Assembly (NCBI GenBank): GCA_023213395.1
Contig: CM041465.1
Span: 238,831,741 to 238,895,740, forward strand
From: Cycas panzhihuaensis
Taxonomy: Eukaryota; Cycadophyta
Direction of reading: 5' to 3'
Length of the DNA stretch: 64,000 nucleotides
The notes below the pieces were generated by a model that was given only the letters and a program-made list of their open reading frames with translations, was not told the origin of the DNA and did no database searches. Both the position numbers and the translations under genes were made by a program. Shown here in pieces: positions 20,386-32,652 of this stretch. Each line of letters opens with the position of its first letter. The first letter of the stretch is position 1.

Positions 20386-23002
20386 TGATGAGTGTTTGCT
20401 TGCATGTCTGCATATGCGTGGCTTTGTAGGTGACTTTGTCTTCGTCTACACTTATTTTAGCCTATGACGACTATAGCAGGGGCACACTCCCAGTAAGTGT
20501 GGCACCCTGGTGGCCACTCCACTTCCCGTGTCTACCCTCCTCGCTCCAAGATCCACTCGGTTTGTGCCACCTCTGCCTATGTGATGACCCGTCATCGTTT
20601 GGTCGACTTGCCACACCGTTTGAGCCCTACTTTTGCTCTTTTGGATCCATTTGTTGGCTTGCATACCCTTGGGTGGGTGTCTTAGCCCCCTATTGGCTCT
20701 TTTTGTCATCTGCTCCCAACCTAGGCTGGCTGGCTGGGCCTATTTTTGCCTCTGGGTTGATACCACCGAGATTTTTGTGGTACCACTGGAATATCCGCGG
20801 TACTGCAGATTTTGCGGTGGTATGACTATTCTGACTTGTTTTTAAAAATCTGCTATGGCAATTTCACATTTATTATGAAACTGCCACCTATCTCGCGACT
20901 TAACTCACTCCTAGTCGCGCCCTAATCACTCGCTTTAGGGTTTGGGTTGGGTACTTAAGGCTTGATCTACTCATTTTTGAGAACTTTTGGCTCACTTTTG
21001 GATTGCTCCTCAAGGAAACCACGCTGTGCTCTGCTCTTCTCTGCTTCTTTGCTGCTACCACAGGACCTGTATCTCTCCTACAGTGCCTAGCTCTCCTTCG
21101 GTGTGGCTAGGACATCTTCCCAACCCCTCACACACCTTGGAGAGGGCCCCTTGGAGAGATTTCAGTAGATTCTCGCCCCGAGTAGTCTTCAAGTGTTCCA
21201 AGTGCAGGTGTTCTCCTTCCAACTTCACTAGTAGGGTCCCAAACCTACTACACCACAGTTCTGGGCTGATTTCTCAGCCTCCCCTTACCAGCCCTTGGCT
21301 GAGGCAAGCACCTTTCCTCTTCCACTCAGGCATTCATTGATTTGAGTTGTTTCTCTTGTGCTATTGATGCCCTATCTTGCTTGTCTTTGTGAGGGTTGTT
21401 TTCCTCTTTACATTAGGTTGTTCTACCTCTATTATAGTGCCTTTTACCTATGTTTGTTGTTCAAGGCAGCGGTACTGAGGGTTGACATAAGGTTTAGGAA
21501 GGAGCTGGGTGGATTCCACACCACCTTCCACGCTCCCCAAGTGGCTTTAAGCTTCCTAAATCTTCCCTCTTACCTCGCGCTGTCCTTGGCACTCAAACGG
21601 GGGTTTGTTGGCCCTCTCTTAGGCTTTGAAATCACTGTCACACGCGTGTAGTCTTTGGTTTGAGGACCTAGGCTTAGTTTTGGGCAACTTACATAAGTCC
21701 TGACTGCTTGTTCTTGTCTAACTCTTTTCCCGGCAGCCCAATTTGCTCTCCATAGCACCCCGGTTTGCCGTAGGTCTTCTTTGGCTCCTTTTCACCCCCT
21801 TGTTACTATTTCCAGCCATCTCTCTTGGCCTTGCCCTCACTACCTTGTGGCTTTTGGGGGGAGGTTAGGGTGTTCTTTGCGGGAGGTAGGCCACTCTGAG
21901 GCTTACCGGTTACCTACCCTTCGCTTCGGTTGCCCTCTTTCATATATTATCATCATTGTGTTGGTGCTAACATATACGTGTTTGAATTCATATTTGTATT
22001 ACATAGATATGTATTGTTAGGATCTCGTCATTGCATGTTAGTACCCTTTCTCCAGAAAGGGGAAGGTTGCCATTGCTTGTAGGTGCTTGGAGAGCGCAAA
22101 AGGCATTTTCTGCTCATTCCGTTCCTGGTAAGTGCTCCTACGCATGTTGTACTTTCATACTTCTTTAGTCACTAGTATTTGGTTCCTTTCTTCCCTTGGT
22201 ATTGTACTTTAGTATTTTTCTGGGGAAGGTAAGGGAGCCCCTCTTTCCAATCCACCATGATGCTTCACACCTGACGCACCTCGTGGAGTAGTTCAGTGTC
22301 CCTCGAGAGGGCCTTCGTCATACATGCCTCCAGTCCAGGTGCACACCTCACTCCACCCTACCACTCTTTCCTTTTGAATTCCCCTTAGTAATTAACTCAT
22401 CAGAGATCAAAAGGAAAACTTAGCTTTACTTTCAGTTTACGCTTTATTTATTTTATTGCATGCATTTCTGCCACCCATAAGAAAAGGTCATAGGAACCAC
22501 TCCTTTTTACCTTTCTTCTCTATCTTAGCCATGTGAGCTTCTTGCCCTCCGTATTACTCGTATTGCCCGGTTAGTTTGCTTAGGCATACCTTGACCCATC
22601 TTCTTAGATCATTCCTCTTGCTTTCATTTGGTTCCCCGCCTTGCCAGATAACCAAAGTGACCCCATCTATAGGCCAGTCGTTTGCCTATCCTTCTTCGTT
22701 TCCTGTTGCTTTAGGGAAACCCTTAAAGGCTCCTCCCCTTTCCCTTCCGGCCATATAAGGGTGGGAGGATCCTTCCCTTAGGTCAACCCAGGCTAACCCT
22801 ATGCCTCCTCACCCTTTGTTCAAAGTGGTGGAGGATCACCCTTTGGTAGCCACATTCCATTGCAGGTCCCGAACTCGCTTTCTGGCGCACAGGGCGCCCT
22901 GCGTGGTAATTACCCTACTTATAGGTCTCTTTCTCGATCCCATTATCACCTGCTCTTACCACACCTATTTAGTTAGGTAGCTATCCCATAGATGTGCGTC
23001 TA
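20386..23002 (+). repeat. E2 3' LTR (start deleted)
   Basis: It matches the 5' LTR from TGATGAGTG (10841) to its end. The first 84 bases, including TGTTTC, are missing. It retains the block at about 21239-21495 that the 5' LTR has lost. It ends GTCTA at 23002, where the 5' LTR ends GTCCA. Confidence 0.9.
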
Positions 23003-23007
23003 GTAGG
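23003..23007 (+). repeat. E2 target site duplication, right copy
   Basis: gtagg, one transition from the left copy gcagg. The E3 sequence resumes here. The following 270 bases, including a C-run/G-run hairpin at about 23019-23041, would be leader of the antisense unit. Confidence 0.7.
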
Positions 23008-23277
23008 AAAACCCCCTTTCTAGGGGGGGTGCCGTTCGCACTGCGGCAAAGATCACGATGCCATGATCTTTCCTGTATGGCCCCGATGGGACCCAACTAA
23101 ACTCTGCGGTACCATGTAGTTTAGCACATTGCGAAGATAGACTGAGGGAAAAATGAAAAGGAGGCCCTAAGAGTCTCAAAATCTTAATCAGATGAGGCTG
23201 AGGGAGAGCCCTGAGAGGCTGAGGGTAAATGTTGGCTACAGATTGACACATTTGATGGCGTTTTGTAGGTAGTAGCC

Positions 23278-25170
23278 ATGGTGGAGAACCGTAAAAATAT
23301 CGGTATGGCCATGTTAAGATTTCTAGAGATTCTGAGAAGAGAGGACAGAGGAGTCCTATGGAGATGCAGGTTACTAAAGGTGGTGAGGACACCTCAGTAC
23401 ACGTCAGATCAGAGGCTGTTGGTGGATATCATGTTGCATTGGGATAGGCGAAGGCACGTGTTCTATTTGCCCTAAGTAGGGGACATTATGGTGACACCTA
23501 AGGATATCCAGTGGATTCTTGGAGTGCCGGCGATAGGGAGACTAGGCTTGCTAGGAGCATTACCTAGCAATGAGGCATCCCATTGAGAGGCGGCTACATT
23601 TTTTACAGGCCAGGACAGGTGGGAGAGGCAAGGAGTGCCTCTACAGAGTATGGTACTGTCTAGAGTTCCTCATATGAGGAAGTTGATCACATTATGCATT
23701 TTGTTCTAGATATCCTAGAAATAGAACTATAGAGATATCCTAAGAGGCTAGATGGATGTCGTACAGAGGTGCCAGGCTGGGGAGCACTTGGATTGGGCCA
23801 CCCTCATAGCAACAAACCTCATCTCTCAACTAGACGATATCAGGGTGGTAAATAGAGGTGGATTATCTTATAGCATGTTATTGCATTGCTAGTTTTTTGA
23901 TCATTTTGTAGCGATGGCACCATCAAGGGGACCACACCCCATATCAGAGTGGGCACCCATGGTGCATAGATGGCAAACCCAGTTCAGGGGAGTAGAGGAC
24001 CAGGCATATGTCAGGAGGTCCATGGATGCCACATCGCTAGATCTCCTTACCCTGATTGACTATACCTCAGATCCCTCCAGATCTATGATATGGGATAATG
24101 ATGAGGAGGCAGGAGTGATAGGGGTTACCCTTGGAGATGATGACGATGGCGATCAGGGAGATAGAGGTGATGGGGCTTGCCCATCATGAGCTATAGAGGA
24201 GGTAGGTCCATTAGGGACTGCCAAGGAGATGAGGGGGCCTGTGACACGAGCCCAGAGGTTGAGGATCATGGAGAGACCCAGAGGGATAGTTCCAGCAGCA
24301 GAGGGAGGGACGCAGGCTCCAGTAGCAGAGGCAGTTGCAGAGGAGGTGCCAGATGAGGAAGCACCAGCAGTTGGTGGAGAGCCAGGGGTAGAGGCCATTG
24401 TATGGGTGGAGGAGTCAGTGGCCACAGTAGGTGAGGCCTTACTTTCCTTATTGTTTGATAGCCAGATGCCCACACGCTTTGATTTAGTTTCAATTTAGTA
24501 CATGGCTAGATATATACTGACATATGGCATGTTGGGTTTGTAGGTACTACAGAGATCTAGCAGTTAATGGAGGCTATGTTGAGGGAGATGTTCCCTCAGG
24601 TGTACGCAGAGGGACAACCACCTATCAGGGTTGAGGATGCACCCAGATTGGCAGGTACCCACATGGCAGCATTCACCCCATTGGCGAGGGCAAGGGATAT
24701 ATGGGCTGCAGAGTCCAAAGAGCATGTAGCATTTGGGGGACAACTACAGTGAGAGCTAAACAAGGCTCGAGGTGAGAAAGACACACTACAGAGTCATGTA
24801 CAGGCATTGGAGGCTCAGGGAGGAGCCAGAGGGGATATGGGGAGCCATATCTGGGTGATAGTGTTAGAGGAGAGACTCCAGGGGATGGAGGAGAGGCTCT
24901 GCCTCATAGAGACCGAGCGGGATTGTATCCAGGTATGATACGATTGACTGGTTGAGGACATGGTAGTGTCGAGGTCGGCACAGAGTAGGACACAGACCCA
25001 TATAGCAGCAACGACCCTGAGGAGGCCATGAGATGAGGGGAGTGAGGCAAGGAGCTCATGAAGACTTAAGAGGAGTCTTCGAGGGATGTGGTCCCCAGAA
25101 GAGGGATCACACTGACCAAGAGATGATACCCTAAGAGTAGGATAGCAGTAGGATAGGGTATATGTATTTG
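23278..25170 (+). pseudogene. E3 antisense ORF with PMD-like domain (decayed)
   Basis: This frame runs opposite to E3, between its integrase and extra RNase H. ATG 23278 follows an acceptor-like TTTTGTAG. Residues 1-130 resemble the plant mobile domain: HWDRRRHVFYLP, then a stop, then GDIMVTPKDIQWILGVPAIG, which fits the family pattern of FHLP-GE-TITL-DV-LLGLP. An acidic part follows (DEEAGVIGVTLGDDDDGDQG), then an Ala/Glu/Pro-rich part (24290-24440) and a charged, coiled-coil-like tail shared with E2. About ten stops or shifts break it. PMD proteins occur in some Ty3/Gypsy and MULE transposons and in the Arabidopsis MAIN/MAIL1 genes. The PMD call rests on a motif read by eye. Confidence 0.55.
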
Positions 25171-25789
25171 GTTTTAATAGGGAGAAGGCACAGGCCTCCA
25201 AGGGGTCACCACATATAGAGTCATGCGATTGTACCTCCCCTTACAAGGACACTGACTTCCCATAGAGGATGTACCATACCATATGTATGATATGACACAT
25301 GATTTTGATGTATATATATATATCTGGGATGATTGGTATCCTATTTTGATATATGAGATGGTGTTTATGGTATATATAGATGTTTTGTTATGATGTTTGT
25401 TTGAGATGCACATATTTCCTTCCATGCATCACCATATCTCTAACAGGAGCACGCATGACCACCATGAGTAGAGGTGATAGACATATGTGGGGTTAGGAAA
25501 TAGGGCGACATGCATGTCCACGGAGGAGCATAGTAGGATATGCAAAGGAAATACCAAACGAAAGGGGGAGTAATGATACTCCAGGATGTCATCCTAACTG
25601 GGGGATGCCCAAATAGGAGGACAAGGCCCCAAAAGGACATGGGAACAAGGGTTCCATAAGAGGAACTAGAAAGAAACGGAAGAGGCCATCCTAAGTTGTC
25701 ATTCCACTCATGGCTGGGAGAAATGGGAACGAACTTAAGATGGTAGTTTAAGCTCATTTCAAAGCAAGGTGAAGGGATCGCCGAGAGGA

Positions 25790-26990
25790 TCATGCATAAA
25801 ATTTCTTGAGGAATTTTCCATTAACAGCCTTCTCAAGTTCTAGGCCTTCCAAAGTGGCAATCCTATAAACACTATTATCGAGGCTCTTGAGAACGATGAA
25901 AGGACCGATCCATTTGGGCCTGAATTTGGTTAGGCGATCGTGGAGATATTCGAGCTTCAGGACGTAGTCCCCAAGGTATAAAGGATGAGTATGAAGATGT
26001 TTGTCATAAGTCCTTTGTGAGTGGGCTTTTGAAGTGAGGTTTGCTTGGTAGGCTACTAAACGTCTCTTGTCTAGAGCCTTAGGGTCTAAAAGGTGAGCCT
26101 GACGGATAGACTCCTCATCAATAAGACCTCTAAGGGGGACTCATAGAGAGGGGATCTCCACTTCCAGTGGTGGCACCACCTCGGTCCCGTAGATTAAGGA
26201 GAATGGTGTCATTCCAGTAACTGTACAGATAGAAGTATAATATGCCCACAGGGCAGAAGGGATCTGAAGATGCCAATCTCTTTGAGATTACGTGATGGTT
26301 TTCTTTAAAATGTTAATAAGGGTTTTGTTGAATGATTCAACTTGTCCATTTGCTTGGGGGTAATAAGGAGAGGAGGTCATATGAGAAATCTTGAATTTCT
26401 CACAGAGCTCATCCATCTCCTTATTACAAAAGGGGGGTTCCATTGTCTGTGATCAAGACGTCTGGAATCTCGAAATGACAAACGATGTGTTGGTAGACGA
26501 AGATGGTTATCATCTTACCAGGCATAGTAGACAGAGGGATTGCCTCTGCCCATTTTGTAAAATACTCTGTGGCAATCAAGATGTACTTGTGCTATGACGA
26601 AGAAGGTGGTGATATGGCACCAATGAGGTCTAAACCCCATTGAGAAAAGGGCCATGGAGATATGATAGGATGGAGGGCCTTAGAAGGCACGTGAGAGATG
26701 TTAACATGCTCTTAGCATCATTGATATTTCAGGGCATAGGCATGGGCATCCTTGAAAAGGGATGGCCAATAATAGCCCATGCGGAGGATCCTTTAGGCCA
26801 TGGATTGGCCCCCAAAGTGGCCCCCACAAATGCCATGATGGCATTTGTGGAGTATCGAGTTCGCTTCATCCAAAGCAACACAACGAAGAAGGATCCCGTC
26901 GAAGGATCTTTTATACAACACTTCATCTATGAGGAAGTATTGTCTAGCAGTGATGCAGATGCATGACCTGACTTTATTGCTAGCTTCAGG
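25790..26990 (-). pseudogene. E3 integrase (decayed)
   Basis: The minus strand shows an HHCC zinc region (HKCHHGICGGHFG onward), then the catalytic core: GLDLIGAISPPSS with the first Asp, LITDNGTPFCNKEMDE with the second, and YYPQANGQVESFNKTLINIL with the Glu. The C-terminal domain (LTKFRPKWIGPFIVLKSLDN) ends at KFLKKFYA and stop 25790-25792. Integrase inserts the DNA copy into the host genome. All three catalytic acids are present, but several TAG and TAA stops interrupt the frame. Confidence 0.85.
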
Positions 26991-27680
26991 GCGATATTCC
27001 TGTTGAGTGAGATACTGCACAATGTCACCATACCACTCGCTATCGACGAGTGGATGAGGAGAGGTACCCTAGATGGTCAGGATAGACACGTTAGGGAGAG
27101 AGTCATCAATAGGAACGTTGCACATGCTAGGAATGGGGGCATCAGCTAGTTGCTCTGCTACTATCATTCCCTTCTTCGACTTCCTGTTAATGATTTGAAG
27201 GTTAAACTCTTGAAGCAGGATAGCCCAATGGCCTGCCCTACCAGTCAAGTCTGAATGAGTAAGTAAATATCACAAGGGATCAGACTAGATGATCACCTTG
27301 GTGGTATTACTGAGCAAGTAATGTCTGAACTTCTTGGTTACATGGACCAAGGAGAGACATTCCTTCCCGGCCGAAGAGTAATTAAGTTTAGCAGTCACGA
27401 GAGTACGGTTGATGAAATAGATCACTCTCTTGACCCCTGAGTTGTCCTCCTAATCTAGCATAACGCCCAGGGATTCGTCAGTGGCTGAGGTATAAAGGAT
27501 GAAGGGCTTATCGAAGCTAGGGGGTGCCAATGTAGGAGAGGAAGCAAGAGCTTCCTTGAGTCCTGCAAAGGCTTGTTGGGTCTTGTCAGACCAAACAAAG
27601 GGGGCCTCCTTCTTCAATAGGTTTGTGAGGGGTTTGGCATTTATGGCAAAGTCTGCCAAAAAATGCCTAAGGAAACCAAG
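26991..27680 (-). pseudogene. E3 RT-linked RNase H (decayed)
   Basis: The minus strand reads PFILYTSATDESLGVMLD, the first RNase H motif, with Thr-Ser where an Asp is usual. It continues through RVIYFINRTL, SSAGKECLSLVHVTKKFRHY and ILLQEFNLQIINRKSKKG, typical of the Ty3/Gypsy RNase H joined to RT. It degrades the RNA strand during reverse transcription. Stops at about 27450 and 27270 break it. It confirms two RNase H domains in this element. Confidence 0.75.
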
Positions 27681-28600
27681 CCTACCTAGAAATGACTTGA
27701 TCTATCGTTGGGTTCTAGGAGGTGGTATGTCAAAGATTGCCTTGACTTTGTCTGGATCGATTTGTATCCCTTACTTTGACCAAGGAAATCTAGGAGTTTG
27801 CCAGAGGTGATGGCAAACACACATTTAAGTGGGTTGAGACTAACATGATACTTCTGACATCGCGTGAAGATTTCCCATAAGTTAGAGGGATGATGGGCTC
27901 TAGTACGTGAGAGACCCATCATGTCATCCATGAAGACCTCTAACGTGTTGTTGATGAGGTCATGGAAAATAAAATGCATAACCCTCTGATATGTGGCTCC
28001 TGCATTTTTAAGACTAAAGGGCATTGCCTTATAGACAAAGGTACCCCACGGGGTGGTGAAGGTCATCTTGTGGCAGTCTCCAGGAGATATCTGGATCTGG
28101 TTATATCCAGAGAAGCCGTCCATCAACTACATAACTTTGAATCCAGTGGTTCGATCGATGACTTGATCGATAAAGCAGAGTGCAAAGTTATCCTTGGGAC
28201 ATGCATTGTTGATGTTATGGAAATCAACACATATCTGGATAGACCCACTCTTCTTAGTAACTAGGATGATGTTGGATACCCATTTAGGATAATCGCTGGA
28301 GGTAATAAGTCCAACATCCAATAGTTTCTCGACCTCTATCTTAATAGTGGCTTAGAGCTTAGGGTGGAGAGGATGTTATTTTTGGCGTATAGGATGGGCA
28401 CTAGGAATGGTGGTGAGATTATGAGTGACGATGGAGGAGTTAATTCCCTTCATGTCAGAATAATCCCACACAAAAATGTTCTGAAACTCATAGAACAAAA
28501 GGGAGTATTCCCTTACCTCATCAGGAGAGCATTCTGTCCTAACCTTAGTGACCTTGTCGAGGGCCAAGACGATGTCCTGGGTTGCCCCTATGCACATTCC
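27681..28600 (-). pseudogene. pol: E3 reverse transcriptase (decayed)
   Basis: All RT blocks can be followed on the minus strand: CSPDEVREYSLLFYEFQNIF, VGLITSSDYPKWVSNI, ICVDFHNINNACPKDNFALC, MDGFSGYNQIQISPGDCHK, the nucleotide-binding stretch AMPFSLKNAGATYQRVM, and the active site VFMDDMMGLSR (FMDD in place of YVDD/YIDD). A 146-codon frame (28126-27686) is open across the active site. Stops before it and a shift after it make it a pseudogene. Confidence 0.85.
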
Positions 28601-29720
28601 ATTCCCCTCCTCAAAATGGAGGGGGTAAGGTCAACGGGAAGAGATGGAATAAGGGACAGGATTAGGTCAGTGAGTGTGGACCTAATCGCAAGAATCTTCT
28701 GGTGGCCAAGCCTATGGTGACCAGAAGGAAAGTTGGGCATGGAGCTCGCTAAGTGCTTGAGTAAGGCTTCATTGTCTTCAAAGTAATCCACTCCATGGAT
28801 GACCTTACTTTGAATAGATGAAGTACTAGAGGAAGTGGGGATAACAGGACTATGATGGTCATCTGGTTGCTCATCTTCCTCAGGAGACTCTAGGAGAGAG
28901 TCCCGAAGGGGCTTCTCAGAGGGAGCAAAAGGGAGTTTCTCAAAGCCATCACCTGCGGGGGGTGATGAAGAGGAAGAACAAACTGCAAATGAGTTGATGG
29001 GAGTAATGACATGTGACAGAGAGGAGTGGCTAGTCTCACCAGTGAGAAAGGTTCTAGATAGGGATCTAAAATAGGATAGGTGCATCCTACTAGTGCGGAG
29101 AAAGAAATGGGATAAAGACAATCCTCATCCTTGTCAATAGGGTCATCGTCACTAAACGAGGCGAGGTACCCATAGCTCCCAATACCAATAGAAGCGAAGC
29201 ACATGAGACTAGGAGAAGTAGATGTGGGATCTTCTTCGATATGAGATGGATTGGGTATGTTGATGAAGCAAGCTGAGGCGTGAGTAGAAGGGCCTTTACT
29301 TCCCTTTGACTGGCCATGACTTGCTTGAGTGGATGGTCTGATTTGTTTCATGGGTGGTTGCTCATGGGAGACAACTTTCATTTTCCCATTATGGACAAAC
29401 TTGAGTTGCCCCCAACGGGTGGAACACACGGCTCCCATTTGGTCAAGCCATGGTCGACCCAAAAGGAGGTTGTAATCAACGTCCACATCAAGGACAACGA
29501 TGTCAGCGAGGATGGTCTTATCCTCGAGTGTGAGAGGTATAGAGATAGAACCCAAAGGAGTCTTCTCGCTACCATTGTAGCCTTGACATCGCCATGGAAT
29601 GGGTTCCAAGATGGAAATGCTGAGCTCTTGCATGACATGTAAGGGCATAGCATTAACGAAAGAACCGTTATCAATGACGATCCTTCACAAGGTACAATCA
29701 AGTGTGTCTATAGTAATGGT
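28601..29720 (-). pseudogene. E3 aspartic protease and linker
   Basis: A 252-codon open frame (29648-28890) starts just after the DNGS-like active site. It contains LADIVVLDVDVDYNLLLGRP and SFWVDHG-related flap sequence, followed by a Ser/Pro-rich linker. The linker continues in another frame (29121-28588) with KVIHGVDYFEDNEALLKHLA. The active-site half reads at about 29700-29650. Domain order and spacing match E2. Confidence 0.8.
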
Positions 29721-32490
29721 GAAAGGGAAGTTCCATTGGCACTCCCTTTCACTGGCTGCGGGAAGATCTTTAGGATCAAAGGAGATGATGGGTTCACGAC
29801 TTTGGGTGATTCCCAAAGTGTGAACATGTACATCATTCAACCCTAAAGCTTCCAGAAGGAGCATTCGTTGCTCTGGACAGCTCTTCAAGACATCCATGAT
29901 GGACATCCCGGCGGCCATGGTATGAAGCTCTTTGACTACAGAAAATGGTTTACCCTTCCCTGTGGGTTGGGTAAGGGCTCTCTTAAAGTTGAAGCGACCG
30001 GGATGGATAGAAACATTCTTAGGAAGTGAAGGTATCTCGAGAGGAACATCTTTCAGAGGAGGATCAAGGTGTGATGTAGATGTAGAGGCACTAGCTGCCT
30101 CCTTTGTGGCTTGAGACCAAGTTAGGGCATATAAGGGAGTGGCCTTAAGCATTTGAATTACCTTCTTTCCCTTGTTGTAGGATCACGAAGGTGAAGGAGC
30201 ACGGCAGTCAGGGGAACGTGAGGAGGATGTTGAATCTCGCGCACCCTTCCCTCTACCATGCAAAGGGTGAGAATTAGGGGATCTACCCAAGTTTTAGTTG
30301 TTTCTTTATTAAGTATTGTGATCATGCTCCCCATGTTTGGGGAAAGGATCCTTATGGATGGGTTGATTGAGATTAGGCCTTGAATCCTACCTGTGAGATG
30401 AATCATGTTGTTGGGTATCCTGAGGGTGTTGCACCCGACAATGTGAGTCATCATGGAAGCACTCCCTATGGACGGAATACCACTTCTTCTTGAGTGAAGG
30501 ATCCACTTTCCTTGCTTGAGAAGGCTGGTTATTACCCCCCGCAGAAGGAGCAGCTTGAGAAGCCTGTTGAATTTATTTACTAGAAGTTGGTGATGAAGGG
30601 GCTTGAAGTTTTAGCTCCTTCATTGTACGTTCGAATGAATGTATGGTAGAAGTAAGGGGATCTAAGGTCTTCTCAGTCGGGTGAGAAGTAGACCTAGTAG
30701 GTTGTGAAAGTTTAGTTTCCTTAGTTGAGGGAGGTGCCTTACAACGTTGTGAAGGCTTAAGAGGCCTCTTGAGTCCAGCTTGGATCTCAATAGCCTTTAA
30801 TGCTAAGCACTTTGTGATCACGGAGTCACATGTGGTCACCCCCATTTTAAGGACTTCCACATGTACTTCAGGGCAAAGTGCATTAACGAAAAGGTCCCTC
30901 TTTAGCTCCTCAGGCAACATGGCCTTAGTGGAGTGAAGAAGGTCATGGAATCATCGCATAAAGTCACGATTCATTTCATTGTGACCTTGTTTGAGAAAAA
31001 GGAGAGATTTTATTCTACTTTCGAAAGGACAAGCTACATCGAAGTAGTTGATGAATTCGTCCATCAATTGCTGGAATGAAAAGATAAAGTGGGCAGGGAG
31101 GCAATAAAACCACTTAAAGGCGTTGCCCTGCAAAGATCATGAAAATAGCTTCTTCAAGATGTGGTCATAAGCCCAGTAATCTATGCATGCCATAGAAAAA
31201 CTATGCACGTGTTCTGGGTCTTATGGGGAACTTCTATCAAATTTAGGAACTTTGGGAGGATGAGGTAGCAGATTAGTTCTTAATACCTCAATAGATAGTG
31301 GTGTCGATCTACAGTCCATGAAGGGATGTGCCCTTGCTTAGACTGTAGGATCAACGAATGATGTAGTAGGTAGTAAGCAAGGAACATATGGGGGTGGAAA
31401 ACCCATCCCTCCTTGAGGAAATGCTCCTTACTAGAAGGGGGCTTGAGGATAAGCACCCTAAAAGGGAGTTGGGTTCCCTTGTGAAGGTGCAGCAAAAGAG
31501 GCTATGCTAGATGGCAGAAAAGAAGGGTATGGAACTGGGTTTTGCCCATATGGGCCACCTGCAGGTGGTGCAATCCCATATGGGCATAGCGGGTCCACCC
31601 CATAAGCTGGGAGATGGTTCCCTTTACCCTACCCCCAAGGTTGAGAGGTGTAACCTGGGGGTATGTAAAAGGAAGGACCAATAGGTTGGTTTTAGGAATA
31701 TGTAGGAGCAGGTCCCACATGGCTAGTGGATGAAGAGTTGGTAGGATCTATTTGCCTACTAGGGAATGCATATGCCACATTAGGGGATGGCACATTAGCC
31801 TGGCTAGGGAAAGGTATGCTAACCCCAAGCTAGGAGAGAGACATACTACAAGAAGGTCCTAAAGAACTAGGACCATGATGAGGAATGGAAGGTGCAACAT
31901 TCACCTCCACCATAGGTGTAGGAAGGGAATGAGATGAATGCATAGGAATGAAAGGGTTACTAGTAGTAGGAGGGATAAGTGCGGATGAAGAAGATGGCAA
32001 AGGAGCAGATAAAGAGGATGCTCCACCATGCAGAACACCTTCAAACCACCTGGGACATGATTGAAGATAAGCCACTCGAAAGCACTCACTAATAGCTTCA
32101 ACCACGTCAGCGGGAGGGGTATCCACGTGACCATAAGAGGTGGATGGGACCTCGAATGACGTGGACCCCTTAGGGTGATCCTCGTAAGAATCACCAATAG
32201 AAGGGTGAACCTCAAGAGAAGATGGGTCTTCAACCATATGGGTAGAAGGATGGATGTCAAGGGGGTGATGTTGGTCACCCGGGTAGTAGATAGGATCGTC
32301 ACCCTCTTGGGTGAATCTTGGAATAGATGTGAGGAACTCATGAGTTCTCGAGGCGAAGGCGTGATATGCCCAGTCAAAAGGATAGCCCTCCATTGTCAAA
32401 TTGGATTCCGATGATAGAAGTAGGTGATATGAAGGGTCTTTTAATAAAGGTGGCAAACCTCATAAATGATGTAAGAAACGTCACATATAA
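29721..32490 (-). pseudogene. gag: E3 gag (decayed)
   Basis: The minus strand has the gag N-terminus open for 208 codons (32456-31830, with SNLTMEGYPFDWAYHAF). A Pro/Gly-rich middle, a capsid-like part (FQQLMDEFINYFDVACPFES at about 31080; 30920-30573 with RDLFVNALCPEVHVEVLKMG), a zinc-like motif (ECFHDDSHCRVQHPQD, about 30470) and a gag-protease spacer (30152-29685) follow. The codon after the expected start reads TGA (CGA in E2), so the normal start cannot be used. Confidence 0.8.
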
Positions 32491-32632
32491 CGCCTTTGCT
32501 AAAGTTGTTAGAAGGAAAGGGGATATGAAGCATGCATTGGGGGCTGCCCAATAGAAAGGGAAAATAAGAAAGATTACCAGAAAGCAATAGCACCAATAGA
32601 AAGAGAAGTGAGACTAGATCCCCTCCTAGTGG

Positions 32633-32651
32633 GTCCCCAGTATGGTCACCA
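32633..32651 (-). promoter_or_regulatory. E3 primer binding site (Arg type)
   Basis: TGGTGACCATACTGGGGAC on the minus strand, one base after the LTR end. It keeps the TGG needed to pair with a tRNA CCA end. The leader 32491-32632 has no other recognisable feature. Confidence 0.8.
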
Positions 32652-32652
32652 G

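Larger units (their letters stand above)
10757..23002 (+). mobile_element. E2: Tat-type Ty3/Gypsy retrotransposon, internally deleted
   Basis: It has a 5' LTR 10757-13218, PBS, gag, protease, a fused RT-start/integrase-end, an antisense frame, the extra RNase H and a 3' LTR 20386-23002. Flanking bases gcagg/gtagg fit a 5-bp target duplication. The RT, RNase H and integrase core is missing, so it could move only with help from a relative. By eye the LTRs differ at roughly 5-6% of sites over a 195-bp stretch, mostly transitions, so the insertion is not recent. E2 lies inside E3, in opposite orientation. Confidence 0.9.
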
